From Maribacter algicola (GTDB lineage Bacteria > Bacteroidota > Bacteroidia > Flavobacteriales > Flavobacteriaceae), in the NCBI RefSeq assembly GCF_003933245.1, contig NZ_QUSX01000001.1:1302001-1366000 (forward strand): a stretch of 64,000 bases of DNA, read 5' to 3'. A program made the translations under genes and the position numbers. Positions 1 to 8,238 of this stretch are shown here, in pieces (the stretch's first letter is position 1; each line of letters opens with the position of its first letter). The notes under the pieces are model-generated. The model did not search any database. It was not told the DNA's origin and saw only the letters and a program-made list of their open reading frames with translations.

Positions 1-3000
1 CTGTACGTGTAATCCAAACTTGGATCATCCGTTCCTATGGTTACGATACCCGTTCCATCACAGGAATAATCCACCGTTGGGGTCAAGGTAACATTGGGAG
101 GTGTTGGTGCCGGATCAATTGTTACGGACATTGGGTAGGTACAACCATTGGCATCTTGCACGTATAGGGTATGCGTACCTGCCAATAAATAATCTATGGC
201 ATTGGCCCCGTAGGACAATCCGCCGTCAAAACTGTAGGTATATGGTGCCGTTCCTCCTAGTACATTGGTAATCCGCACCTCAGCACCGGCACTTGGATTA
301 CATTCAATCAGCTGGGTAACCGCAGCGGATGCTGACAAGGTAAAAGGTTCCGTAATCGAGTATAACTGACTTACCTCACAATTGTTTGCATCCCGTACCC
401 GAACCGTGTAATTCCCCGTGCCCAGGTTGTTAAAGATGTTGGTTGTTTGATAGGTTGCACCGTTATTTATACTATATCTATACGGAGCTTCCCCACCACT
501 TGCCAAAATTGTTATGGTTGCTTGGTTTTCCCCACTACAAAGAATAGGGGTGTTGGACACTGAAATGGCCAAGGGTGCATCCTGAACAATGTTGATGTCA
601 TACCTAGCTTCACAGTATCCTGCATTTCCGTTGTTATCCCTTACATAGACATCGTAGTCTCCTGAAGCACTTACGGTAAAAGGATTAGTCGTTGAGAAAT
701 CGCCTGCAGTTGGTGATACACCATCGGCAACAACAGCGTATACATAATTTCCGTCTCCACCGGCTGCAGTAATATCAATATCAGTATCCGTGGCACATGC
801 GGTAATATTGCCAGCACTGGCAATAAGGCTAAGTTCAGGGTTAATTGTAATGGCTTGTGTATCTGTACAGCTATTTCCGTCCCTAACATTGATGGTATAG
901 GTTCCAGGAGCAAGGCCTGTAAACACATTTGATGTGCTATAACCACCTCCATTTATATTATATTCAAAATTACCATCGCCTCCGGAGGTAACATTGGCCG
1001 TTATCGTCAATCCAACCGCATCGTCATAACAGAAATCATTGGGCGTTATTACCAGTACCGGAGCGGTTGCCGGGTTTATATCAAAAGTAAAGGGTACCGT
1101 ACAATTGTTGGCATCCGTAACGGTGCCCGTATAGGTGCCTCCCTGTGTTAGATTGTTAAATGAGCCATTGGTATTGGTGCCAAATACCGAAGTGTCAGGA
1201 TTTAAAAGGGTATATTCATAACTTCCCCATCCTCCAGTGGAAGATATGATAACACTTCCGTCATCCAAACATGTTGGCTGGGTAACATTGGGCGTTGCAA
1301 CGGTAAGCGCCGTAGGAGGTCCTTCTAAAGTATATATTGTACTGTAGTTACAAGTAGTGTCCGTATCTACAATATCTAAGGTGTAATCGCCCGCGCCTAA
1401 ATTTGGCAAGCTAATGATTGCCTGTACGCCACCTGTTGCAACCGTTCCAGAAGGACCGGTAACTGTATAGGTGAAATTTTGTCCGGTTTGATAATTAACG
1501 TTGAACTGTACCGTTCCATCGGTCGCACCAAAACAGGAAACAGGAGTTACCGTGATACCGCTCATGGTAATGGGTACAATAGGTGCTATGGTATGGTTTT
1601 CTTCATAAAAACAGCCATCGGCATCCGTTACCCTAATAGTATACGTGTCCGGAGCCAAACCGTTAAAGTCGGCCGTGTTTCCAGAAGTGGCATCCGGCGC
1701 AATAAAAGAAGGGGCAACTATCTGGAAGGTCAATGGAGCCTTTCCCCCTACCGAGGTAACCTGTAAATCAACCGTGCCAGATGGACAGGTTATTTGAGAT
1801 TCCACAACCGACAAATCTGTTGGAGGATCCGTTGGGTCTAGTGTTACAGGAGCGGTAGCCAATACACATCCGGCGGCATCCCTTACTGTTATTGTATATG
1901 TTCCCGCTGTCAAGTTTTCGAACCTGTGGGCATTGGGTGTCGAATCCGGAATGAAATTTATTCCATCGATACTATAGCTATAGGGTGCCGTTCCACCGGA
2001 TACATTCTGGGCCTCTATAATTCCATCCAGTAAACAACTATAGTCTTGTACAAGTGCCGATTCCGCATATAAAGCATTTGCGGGACCACTTATCGTATGG
2101 TAGTATGGATAGTTACAATCCGCACTTCCTTTACGCATATTGACAACAATGGTATAGTCGCCTGGCATCAGGTTTCCAAAATAGCCCGAAGCATTGGCGG
2201 CAATCGCATCATTAATGTCAAAATTATCGTTGATTACGTCAATTTGTGGAATATCGAAATCAAAAAGATAATATGTAAGTTGGTAGCCATTATCGTCCAA
2301 AAGATTCATCTGTATGGATCCCGAAGCATCGCCAAAACAGGCTTGGTCTTCAATGGTAGCACCTGAAAACTCAGCTGCCGGTCTAAATTCTATAGTCACC
2401 GTATTAGAAAACGCAAAGCAGTTGTTACGGTCCACTACCACGAACGTATAATTGCCCGGATTGTAGATATCAAAGATTTGGCTAGACTGGAATTCGGTCG
2501 CTGGAATATCCTGTGGTGTTGGGTAGGAGGTAACCATAGTACCTATTTCGTCCTCAAAGGACCAAATAGCATATCTATGGGGCGTTTGGCCCCCAGTGGA
2601 GCTCATGAGAATATTTCCTTCCCTACAGGTGATGTGTTGCGAGACCCGAGCCTCTATTTCTAAATCATTACCATCAACCAAAGTTACCTGCTCTGAATGG
2701 GTACAACCGTCTTGGGTACGAGCAATAACAATATAGTTTCCTGCATTCAGGCCAGAGAACGTAAAATCATTATCCGTTTGTGCGGTTTCGTCATCAATCA
2801 AGGTCCCTTGACCTCCGTTAGAACCATCGTCCAAACGAAGTTCATATTCGTAATTGGGTTCTGCATTGTTAATTTGAATGTTGATGCTTCCCAGTGAGAT
2901 ACAATTGGGGTCCGTATGGGATACATCAAAAGTTACGTCCCTGTCCAAAACCCCAATGACCGGGGTTCTAAAAATACAGGCATTATCAATAGGGTCACCA

Positions 3001-3180
3001 TTCAAGTCCAACTGGGTAACCTCAACTACATAGCTTCCGTTTTCGCCCGCGTTAAAATCAAAACTAGGCCCATTATTGGCACTGAAAGGTATCACTACAG
3101 TATCCGTGTCGTCATTTACCAATTGGTAACCATACCCATTTCCTAGATTGGTAATCGTAATGTTTCCCGGATTGGCACAA
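1..3180 (-). repeat. About 12 tandem Ig/SprB-like modules within the giant adhesin
   Basis: The conserved block reading GG-x-x-PY-x-YS on the minus strand recurs at roughly 240, 480, 740, 970, 1220, 1470, 1735, 1985, 2285, 2580, 2840 and 3130, a spacing of about 250-270 bp or 80-90 residues. Each module ends with a V-x-D-x-x-GC-like segment. The modules are clearly diverged from each other at DNA level, so this is an old protein-level repeat and not a recent DNA expansion. Counts and borders are by eye. Confidence 0.75.
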
Positions 3181-5579
3181 ATAATGTCTTCCTTAGTATA
3201 CTGAATATCCAAGTTGTTTCTGAATACATTGAAGTAGAAACGGCTAGTACAGCCATTTTGATAAGTTACAGATAAGCGGAATTGCCCTTCTGTGTTCGCC
3301 GTATACGTATTGCCCGTTGCCACTTGGTTCCAAGTACAGGTCAAGGCTCTGTTAGCACAGTCGTCGCCCGATGGACTGCAGCTCCCTTCATCCAGCTGTT
3401 CCCAAACAATGGATTGTGCATCAATAATGTTTATTTGTAGCTCCTTTGTGTCCGCAGCGCCACAAAGAAATAATTTGGGTAACATGGCATTGTCCACACT
3501 GCACTGCACAACTTCACCAGGGATGTCGTTATAAGGGTCCGTATCATTGTTTACGGCATTCATGAGCTCAATGATTGGATTGGGTATCAACCCGGCCCCA
3601 TAGGGAGTTACCGTAATGATTTCCTTAAAACCCTTACATGGATCAGCCACAATCTTATCCACAATATAGGTGCCCACTTGGGTGACCATTATAGTACTTG
3701 GATCATTATCTGGGTCACCGTCCGTGATTACGGTATCCGTGGCATCAAATAGATTGTTGCCATTATCGTCCCTAACCCAAACGTACTCGTCAAAATTATC
3801 ACCGGCATCTAGGATTGCAGAGCTACCGCAGAGTTCTACGGTACGTTGAAAATTACAATCGGAAAGGTCGTCCAATAAAAAGTTGGTGGCCCCGGGTACC
3901 ACAAAACCACAAGCATTGAAGTCCGTTACACTGGGGTCATCTGTAACCATAGCGGTATTTTCAACTCCTTGATACGAGGAGTAGGCCAAATTCTGAATCA
4001 AATCCGAACATGCATCAATAAAATCGAAACAGTTTTCTGCAACCTGAACCCGCATTCTAATAGAATATTCAGGTCCATCCTCTTCTACCAGATTATTTGG
4101 AATCGAAAAAATAACTTCTCTTGAAGCAGCTGTATATACGTAAGTTACCCCTGGAGGTAACGCAAAATCAGATGGTATAAAGTCTGTTCTGCCGTCAGGC
4201 GGAGAAACATTTATTGGTAGGACATCTCGAATGGTATAATTGTCCGCATCATCATTCCCAATATTTTGAAAGGATAGTACATAATCCAAAACTTGGCCCA
4301 AATTAACTCCCTGACCGGTAATGTCCACACCGCCAGGAGTGTTAACCCGTTTTTCCAAAACAATATTTGGAGCTATAATTTCTATATCGAACGACGTAAA
4401 AAAGATATCATATTTGTCCTGAGAGGAACTTGCCCTCAATACGGCACTAGTGGCATCGTTTGGAATGACATTGTTGAATTGATTGTTTATCTCAAAAAGA
4501 TCTATGTCCCAACCCAAGGTATTGATACTATTGGGGGTTCTATCTGAAACCAATGCATCGTAACGAGTAATATTTGAGTTGAAAAAGTTTGTAGCTGGGT
4601 TTAATGTATTGGATAAAGGTGTAAAGACGCCACCACCAAAGGCATCGATAGCCAATCCATCGCCTGATATTCTATTATCCCCTTCCAAAGCAGCCACACC
4701 AATTTTGGCATTTACCGGAAAAGGGGCCGGCAGACTGGTAAATCCGCTAATAGGGATATCCACGGTCTGACCCGATGCAATTCCTGCATATCCATCAAAG
4801 GTCGTGATATATCTACTACCGGGAAGATTAGGGTTTTCATACACGACTACCAACTTCCAACCACCGGAAATACCACCAGAAATATTACTTCCAGAACTTG
4901 CCCTAATGTTTGCCACAGTATATTCTCCGTTTGGGTCCGGTAAGGCCGTAAGAATACTCGTTACGTCCGTATAGGCAGCATATGGGCTATAATATCCAAA
5001 GTCTGCATCACCATTCCCATCGAACAGAATTTCATCGGCGGTAATGTCTTGGTAAGCACCACCCGGTACCCTAAACCTAATCTGATCAATGTTACTACGA
5101 TCTGGATTTACATATACGGCGGACCAATACAAACCTGCATATCTTATTAAGGAACATGCAGGGTCTGGAACCGTTAAAATTGCACTACTTGAGCTGAACG
5201 TACTTGGGTCACTGTCCACGTCAATGTATTGCATGTCCAAATTATCATTGTACTGAGAGGCGGTCCCGGTCAAATTGTAAGGGTCGTTTGGAGAGGTCGC
5301 GGGAATTGTAACCGTTACCTGTCTCCATCGCCCATTGATAAATTGCCATTCCTGTCTTGTTTCCTCTTGTGTGCGTCTATTGACAATATTGTTGCCAGCA
5401 AACGTTAGTTCGCCCCTAATATCCGCGGAATACCTTACATCAAAATTGTTCTTTACCTGAGAAAACGTTGAAAAAGTTCCGATTCCCAAAAAAATCAAAA
5501 ACAGGGAAATCTTCAAAAAAGAGGTTTTCAACTGAAAATTTGGAATGGTAACTCCAAAAAATGTCGTTTGTTTGGTCAT
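1..5579 (-). CDS. Giant T9SS-type surface adhesin with SprB-like repeats (3' end outside window)
   Basis: An uninterrupted frame runs from an ATG at 5579 to the left edge, giving at least 1859 residues. It opens with a long N-terminal region and hydrophobic signal segment ending TFSTFSQ. A roughly 500-residue N-terminal part follows, containing a DUF11-like stretch (about residues 400-510; LEKRVNTPGG, LDYVLSFQNIGNDDADNYTI). From about residue 800 on there are tandem Ig/SprB-like modules with GGTAPYTYSFDGG and AGTHTLYVQDANGCTYP type signatures. Such proteins in Flavobacteriaceae are exported by the type IX secretion system and act in adhesion or gliding; the C-terminal sorting domain would lie outside the window. 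It is the only gene of its unit seen here; a terminator at 5956-5983 separates it from the PorP-like gene behind it. The role as adhesin is inferred from architecture. Confidence 0.85.
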   Translation of the reverse strand, partial: MTKQTTFFGVTIPNFQLKTSFLKISLFLIFLGIGTFSTFSQVKNNFDVRYSADIRGELTFAGNNIVNRRTQEETRQEWQFINGRWRQVTVTIPATSPNDPYNLTGTASQYNDNLDMQYIDVDSDPSTFSSSSAILTVPDPACSLIRYAGLYWSAVYVNPDRSNIDQIRFRVPGGAYQDITADEILFDGNGDADFGYYSPYAAYTDVTSILTALPDPNGEYTVANIRASSGSNISGGISGGWKLVVVYENPNLPGSRYITTFDGYAGIASGQTVDIPISGFTSLPAPFPVNAKIGVAALEGDNRISGDGLAIDAFGGGVFTPLSNTLNPATNFFNSNITRYDALVSDRTPNSINTLGWDIDLFEINNQFNNVIPNDATSAVLRASSSQDKYDIFFTSFDIEIIAPNIVLEKRVNTPGGVDITGQGVNLGQVLDYVLSFQNIGNDDADNYTIRDVLPINVSPPDGRTDFIPSDFALPPGVTYVYTAASREVIFSIPNNLVEEDGPEYSIRMRVQVAENCFDFIDACSDLIQNLAYSSYQGVENTAMVTDDPSVTDFNACGFVVPGATNFLLDDLSDCNFQRTVELCGSSAILDAGDNFDEYVWVRDDNGNNLFDATDTVITDGDPDNDPSTIMVTQVGTYIVDKIVADPCKGFKEIITVTPYGAGLIPNPIIELMNAVNNDTDPYNDIPGEVVQCSVDNAMLPKLFLCGAADTKELQINIIDAQSIVWEQLDEGSCSPSGDDCANRALTCTWNQVATGNTYTANTEGQFRLSVTYQNGCTSRFYFNVFRNNLDIQYTKEDIICANPGNITITNLGNGYGYQLVNDDTDTVVIPFSANNGPSFDFNAGENGSYVVEVTQLDLNGDPIDNACIFRTPVIGVLDRDVTFDVSHTDPNCISLGSINIQINNAEPNYEYELRLDDGSNGGQGTLIDDETAQTDNDFTFSGLNAGNYIVIARTQDGCTHSEQVTLVDGNDLEIEARVSQHITCREGNILMSSTGGQTPHRYAIWSFEDEIGTMVTSYPTPQDIPATEFQSSQIFDIYNPGNYTFVVVDRNNCFAFSNTVTIEFRPAAEFSGATIEDQACFGDASGSIQMNLLDDNGYQLTYYLFDFDIPQIDVINDNFDINDAIAANASGYFGNLMPGDYTIVVNMRKGSADCNYPYYHTISGPANALYAESALVQDYSCLLDGIIEAQNVSGGTAPYSYSIDGINFIPDSTPNAHRFENLTAGTYTITVRDAAGCVLATAPVTLDPTDPPTDLSVVESQITCPSGTVDLQVTSVGGKAPLTFQIVAPSFIAPDATSGNTADFNGLAPDTYTIRVTDADGCFYEENHTIAPIVPITMSGITVTPVSCFGATDGTVQFNVNYQTGQNFTYTVTGPSGTVATGGVQAIISLPNLGAGDYTLDIVDTDTTCNYSTIYTLEGPPTALTVATPNVTQPTCLDDGSVIISSTGGWGSYEYTLLNPDTSVFGTNTNGSFNNLTQGGTYTGTVTDANNCTVPFTFDINPATAPVLVITPNDFCYDDAVGLTITANVTSGGDGNFEYNINGGGYSTSNVFTGLAPGTYTINVRDGNSCTDTQAITINPELSLIASAGNITACATDTDIDITAAGGDGNYVYAVVADGVSPTAGDFSTTNPFTVSASGDYDVYVRDNNGNAGYCEARYDINIVQDAPLAISVSNTPILCSGENQATITILASGGEAPYRYSINNGATYQTTNIFNNLGTGNYTVRVRDANNCEVSQLYSITEPFTLSASAAVTQLIECNPSAGAEVRITNVLGGTAPYTYSFDGGLSYGANAIDYLLAGTHTLYVQDANGCTYPMSVTIDPAPTPPNVTLTPTVDYSCDGTGIVTIGTDDPSLDYTY

Positions 5580-5680
5580 AGATCTATGTTCTAAAAGCTT
5601 TCCGTAGTGACTTTAACTCAAATCACGTCGGAATACGCCAATAACAAAGATTGCCTATACTGGTAAGGTTTGAAATTTAA

Positions 5681-5711
5681 TGTTGTAGTCTGGTTACTAC
5701 TTGTTGTGAAA
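5681..5711 (-). promoter_or_regulatory. Two-part motif shared upstream of both T9SS units, copy A
   Basis: On the minus strand this reads TTTCACAACAA, 12 variable bases, CTACAACA. All 19 outer bases are identical to the copy at 10596-10626. The ACAACA core occurs twice with a 21-bp period, i.e. two helical turns, as expected for a dimeric activator binding one face of the DNA. It lies 102-132 bp upstream of the adhesin start codon. The regulator is not known to me. Confidence 0.55.
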
Positions 5712-5955
5712 TAAGGTTTGTTGATGGTGACCTTTGGTCAACTTGGCCCTTTTTTTGAGCAAACCAGGATTTTTATATGGTATGGTTCAATAAAATATTA
5801 TGAAGAAACTCTACGTATTATTGATGTTTTCAAAGATTTACCGATAGAATGTTCAGGGTATTTTTAAAACAAATTTTTTGGAAGACCTAATAGCTACCAT
5901 CCATTTAAAACCTCATTTGATTTAATTCCTTCGAGCGCCTAAAAAGGCGTTAATG

Positions 5956-5983
5956 AAAAAACCAAGGAGATATTTCCTTGGTT
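5956..5983 (-). terminator. Rho-independent terminator after PorP/SprF-like gene
   Basis: A perfect 9-bp stem (AACCAAGGA at 5960-5968 with TCCTTGGTT at 5975-5983), 6-base loop, followed on the minus strand by a T run (positions 5961-5956). It starts 25 bp after the stop codon at 6008. Confidence 0.8.
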
Positions 5984-6007
5984 CAATTTAAAATAATCGA
6001 TTTCTAA

Positions 6008-8230
6008 TTATGCCATTTGCCCAGGGGTTACCCTCATAATCCACATTTTTTCATCATAAGCGTCGTTCAACCTAGAATAATAGGAAATTAGGGCGTTTGT
6101 CCAGGAATCATGTCTTTTTAAGTAAACATACCTCCAATTGTTCTCTGGGTTTATGAAATAACTGGCACTAAGCCCATAGGAGTTTAAAAGGGCTACAAAC
6201 CTATTGGCGTTTTTAGGGTTGGCAAATACATTTGCTATAATATAGTACCCAGATCCAATTCCATCAATTTCGTAATTTTCAGGTGTCGTACTATTCGATG
6301 CCAACTTATCCTGTTGTACAACATTTTTACGAAGTACATCCATGTCATATTTGGAGGATTTCTCCTTAAGCTTGTTTACGTTGTTTACATAAGCTTCATT
6401 GGTGTATCGATTCTCAACGTTCATGATCCAAGTCTTACCTTCATAGGCTCCGTTGAAATTTGAATCGTGGGCAGCCACCGCTTCCTCAAACGTTTCATAT
6501 CGTTCCAAATACACATATTTTAATCCGTTGTTGGGGTTGTCAATATAATCCGCATTAATTCCCTTGGCCTCCAAAGAATTTAAAAACTTGTCCATATATT
6601 GACCACCTTTATAGACGTTGGCCACTACGTAGTATCCATCGGTAACATTGGGGAGGTCATTGAACTTTCTGCTTTTCACCCCTTCCTGTACCGTGGACTT
6701 CTCCTGTTCTTGATTTACAGGGTTCCTTTTGGGTGGCGTATAGGCCAATACATCTCTTTTGGATTCCTCCTTGATTGTTTCCTGTTTAGGTCGGTTCGTT
6801 GTGGACACCTCGGTATTCGCTATGGCATTGGATGTACTTTTCTCTTCTAATGAATTGTTGCTTCGTGTCGCTTCATCAATGCCTTTTGAAGTGGGATTTA
6901 CATTGGTGGCCAAGGCATCTTGAACCGATGAATTCCGATTGGTATTTACCAGTTCTTCAACTTCCCTTTCCTTTGTATTTTGTGCCGATGCCAGCTTTAC
7001 ATCAGAATTGTCGCCTCTGAAAATTTCTTCGGCCCTGCGTTCCAAATCGGGACGTTCTCCATTGGTTTCGTTCCTAACCATTTTCATGACCATATTGAAC
7101 CTTCGTTCCAGGTCTGCCTGTCTATTGGCCTCCAAGGAATCCTGCCGAAACATCAACTCTTCAATAATGGCATCATTTTCAGCCAATTTCCTTTTCAATT
7201 CTTCAATTTCGTCATTCGTAGCAATGTTCTCCGGTTCTAAATCATTATTAACCAAATCGTCTTCAGAATCATCTTCCAACATAACCCTGTCCTCGGTCAG
7301 GTTTGGTGTGAAGGAATAGGCAAAGGAGATTTCATGTGTAAGGCCAAAATTATCGAAGTTGTTGGATAAGCCTTTTTCCATGGTATATCCCAAAGAAATC
7401 CGTTGGTTCAGATTGAAACCTACCCCGGCAGCAGCTCCATAAAAACTATCATAACCACCTTGAATCCAACCGATTTTGGGAAGGTCCAAAATTAAACTAC
7501 CGCCTAAGGTAATATTGTCTTCTTCCCCATCCATACGAACCCTTGCCAAAGGCATCAAACGCCCAGCCTCCAAAATCCCGGATGTGTTTTTAAACTGATG
7601 GGTATATTGTAAGTGTCCGGAATATGTTTTTTGACTAAAATCCGTAAGGGATTCACTTGTTTTTAAATTATAATCAAACAGGTTTTCCGCAAAGGCACCT
7701 ATGTCAAAATTACCATAGGAAAGGTTAAATCCTGGCTGAAAAGATAACAGGTTCTGGTCTTGGAATCCGGCCAAAAATGGATCTTCCTCTACCGTAGTGG
7801 CCCTGCCTTCATCAAAACCACTGTTGTAATAGGACAAGTTGGCCCCAAAAGTGAAGTTACTTTTATCGCTCAGTTTTACTCCGTAGGCGTAGTTTGCCAA
7901 GACACCATAATTACTTAAAGCCCCCAAACGCTGGGTATACAAACTTAACCCCAAACCGGTACGGTCGCTGATCCTACCACTATAACTCAAGAAATAGTTT
8001 TGGTTGTTATCATCAAATTGTACCGATTGGTTCCTATGCAATAAATTGATGTACGATTTGTCTTCCCGTACCGTAGAAAATGTTGGGTTTATCAAAAACC
8101 GATTGTATTTCAACAAGTTTTGGGAAGGTACCTCGTACCCAAAATAAGGATTGTCTTCCTGCGCTTGGGCCTTAGAAAACCCAAGGGCAAGAAGTACAAA
8201 TAATAGTAGTATACGTGTTTTAGGTAGCAT
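6008..8230 (-). CDS. PorP/SprF-family T9SS outer membrane protein with two C-terminal SPOR-like repeats
   Basis: 740 residues, start ATG at 8230. A signal peptide ends at about residue 23 (SKAQAQ). Residues 24-310 form the PorP/SprF domain: NPYFGYEVPSQNLLKYNRF, then many alternating strands with aromatic residues (LGLSLYTQRLG, FGANLSYYNSGFDEG), as expected for an outer membrane barrel. Family members of about 300-330 residues help attach T9SS cargo to the cell surface. Here the barrel is followed by an acidic, coiled-coil and low-complexity linker (about 310-530) and two related repeats at 532-605 and 661-734 (GYYVVANVY... and GYYIIANVF..., each ending in W-I-M-x-V) that look like SPOR-type peptidoglycan-binding domains. 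It follows the type B sorted protein by 8 bp and is surely co-transcribed with it. Cargo pairing with that neighbour is inferred. Confidence 0.88.
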   Translation of the reverse strand: MLPKTRILLLFVLLALGFSKAQAQEDNPYFGYEVPSQNLLKYNRFLINPTFSTVREDKSYINLLHRNQSVQFDDNNQNYFLSYSGRISDRTGLGLSLYTQRLGALSNYGVLANYAYGVKLSDKSNFTFGANLSYYNSGFDEGRATTVEEDPFLAGFQDQNLLSFQPGFNLSYGNFDIGAFAENLFDYNLKTSESLTDFSQKTYSGHLQYTHQFKNTSGILEAGRLMPLARVRMDGEEDNITLGGSLILDLPKIGWIQGGYDSFYGAAAGVGFNLNQRISLGYTMEKGLSNNFDNFGLTHEISFAYSFTPNLTEDRVMLEDDSEDDLVNNDLEPENIATNDEIEELKRKLAENDAIIEELMFRQDSLEANRQADLERRFNMVMKMVRNETNGERPDLERRAEEIFRGDNSDVKLASAQNTKEREVEELVNTNRNSSVQDALATNVNPTSKGIDEATRSNNSLEEKSTSNAIANTEVSTTNRPKQETIKEESKRDVLAYTPPKRNPVNQEQEKSTVQEGVKSRKFNDLPNVTDGYYVVANVYKGGQYMDKFLNSLEAKGINADYIDNPNNGLKYVYLERYETFEEAVAAHDSNFNGAYEGKTWIMNVENRYTNEAYVNNVNKLKEKSSKYDMDVLRKNVVQQDKLASNSTTPENYEIDGIGSGYYIIANVFANPKNANRFVALLNSYGLSASYFINPENNWRYVYLKRHDSWTNALISYYSRLNDAYDEKMWIMRVTPGQMA

Positions 8231-8238
8231 GTTTGGTT

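Larger units (their letters stand above)
5580..6007. other. Intergenic gap between PorP-like gene and giant adhesin
   Basis: This 428-bp gap holds the terminator of the PorP-like gene (5956-5983), the 31-bp motif shared with the other T9SS unit (5681-5711) and the leader of the adhesin gene. I see no further gene. A weak -7-like element on the minus strand (AATCTTTG, one mismatch to TAnnTTTG) lies at about 5646-5653. Confidence 0.6.

Noticed and set aside
3655..3663. Perfect DnaA box TTATCCACA
   Set aside because: Single copy inside the coding sequence of the giant adhesin, with no other boxes nearby; expected by chance in 64 kb.
6599..7319. Several open frames on the plus strand opposite the PorP-like gene
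   Set aside because: Antisense shadows of a well-supported gene with low-complexity, no start context and no family resemblance.
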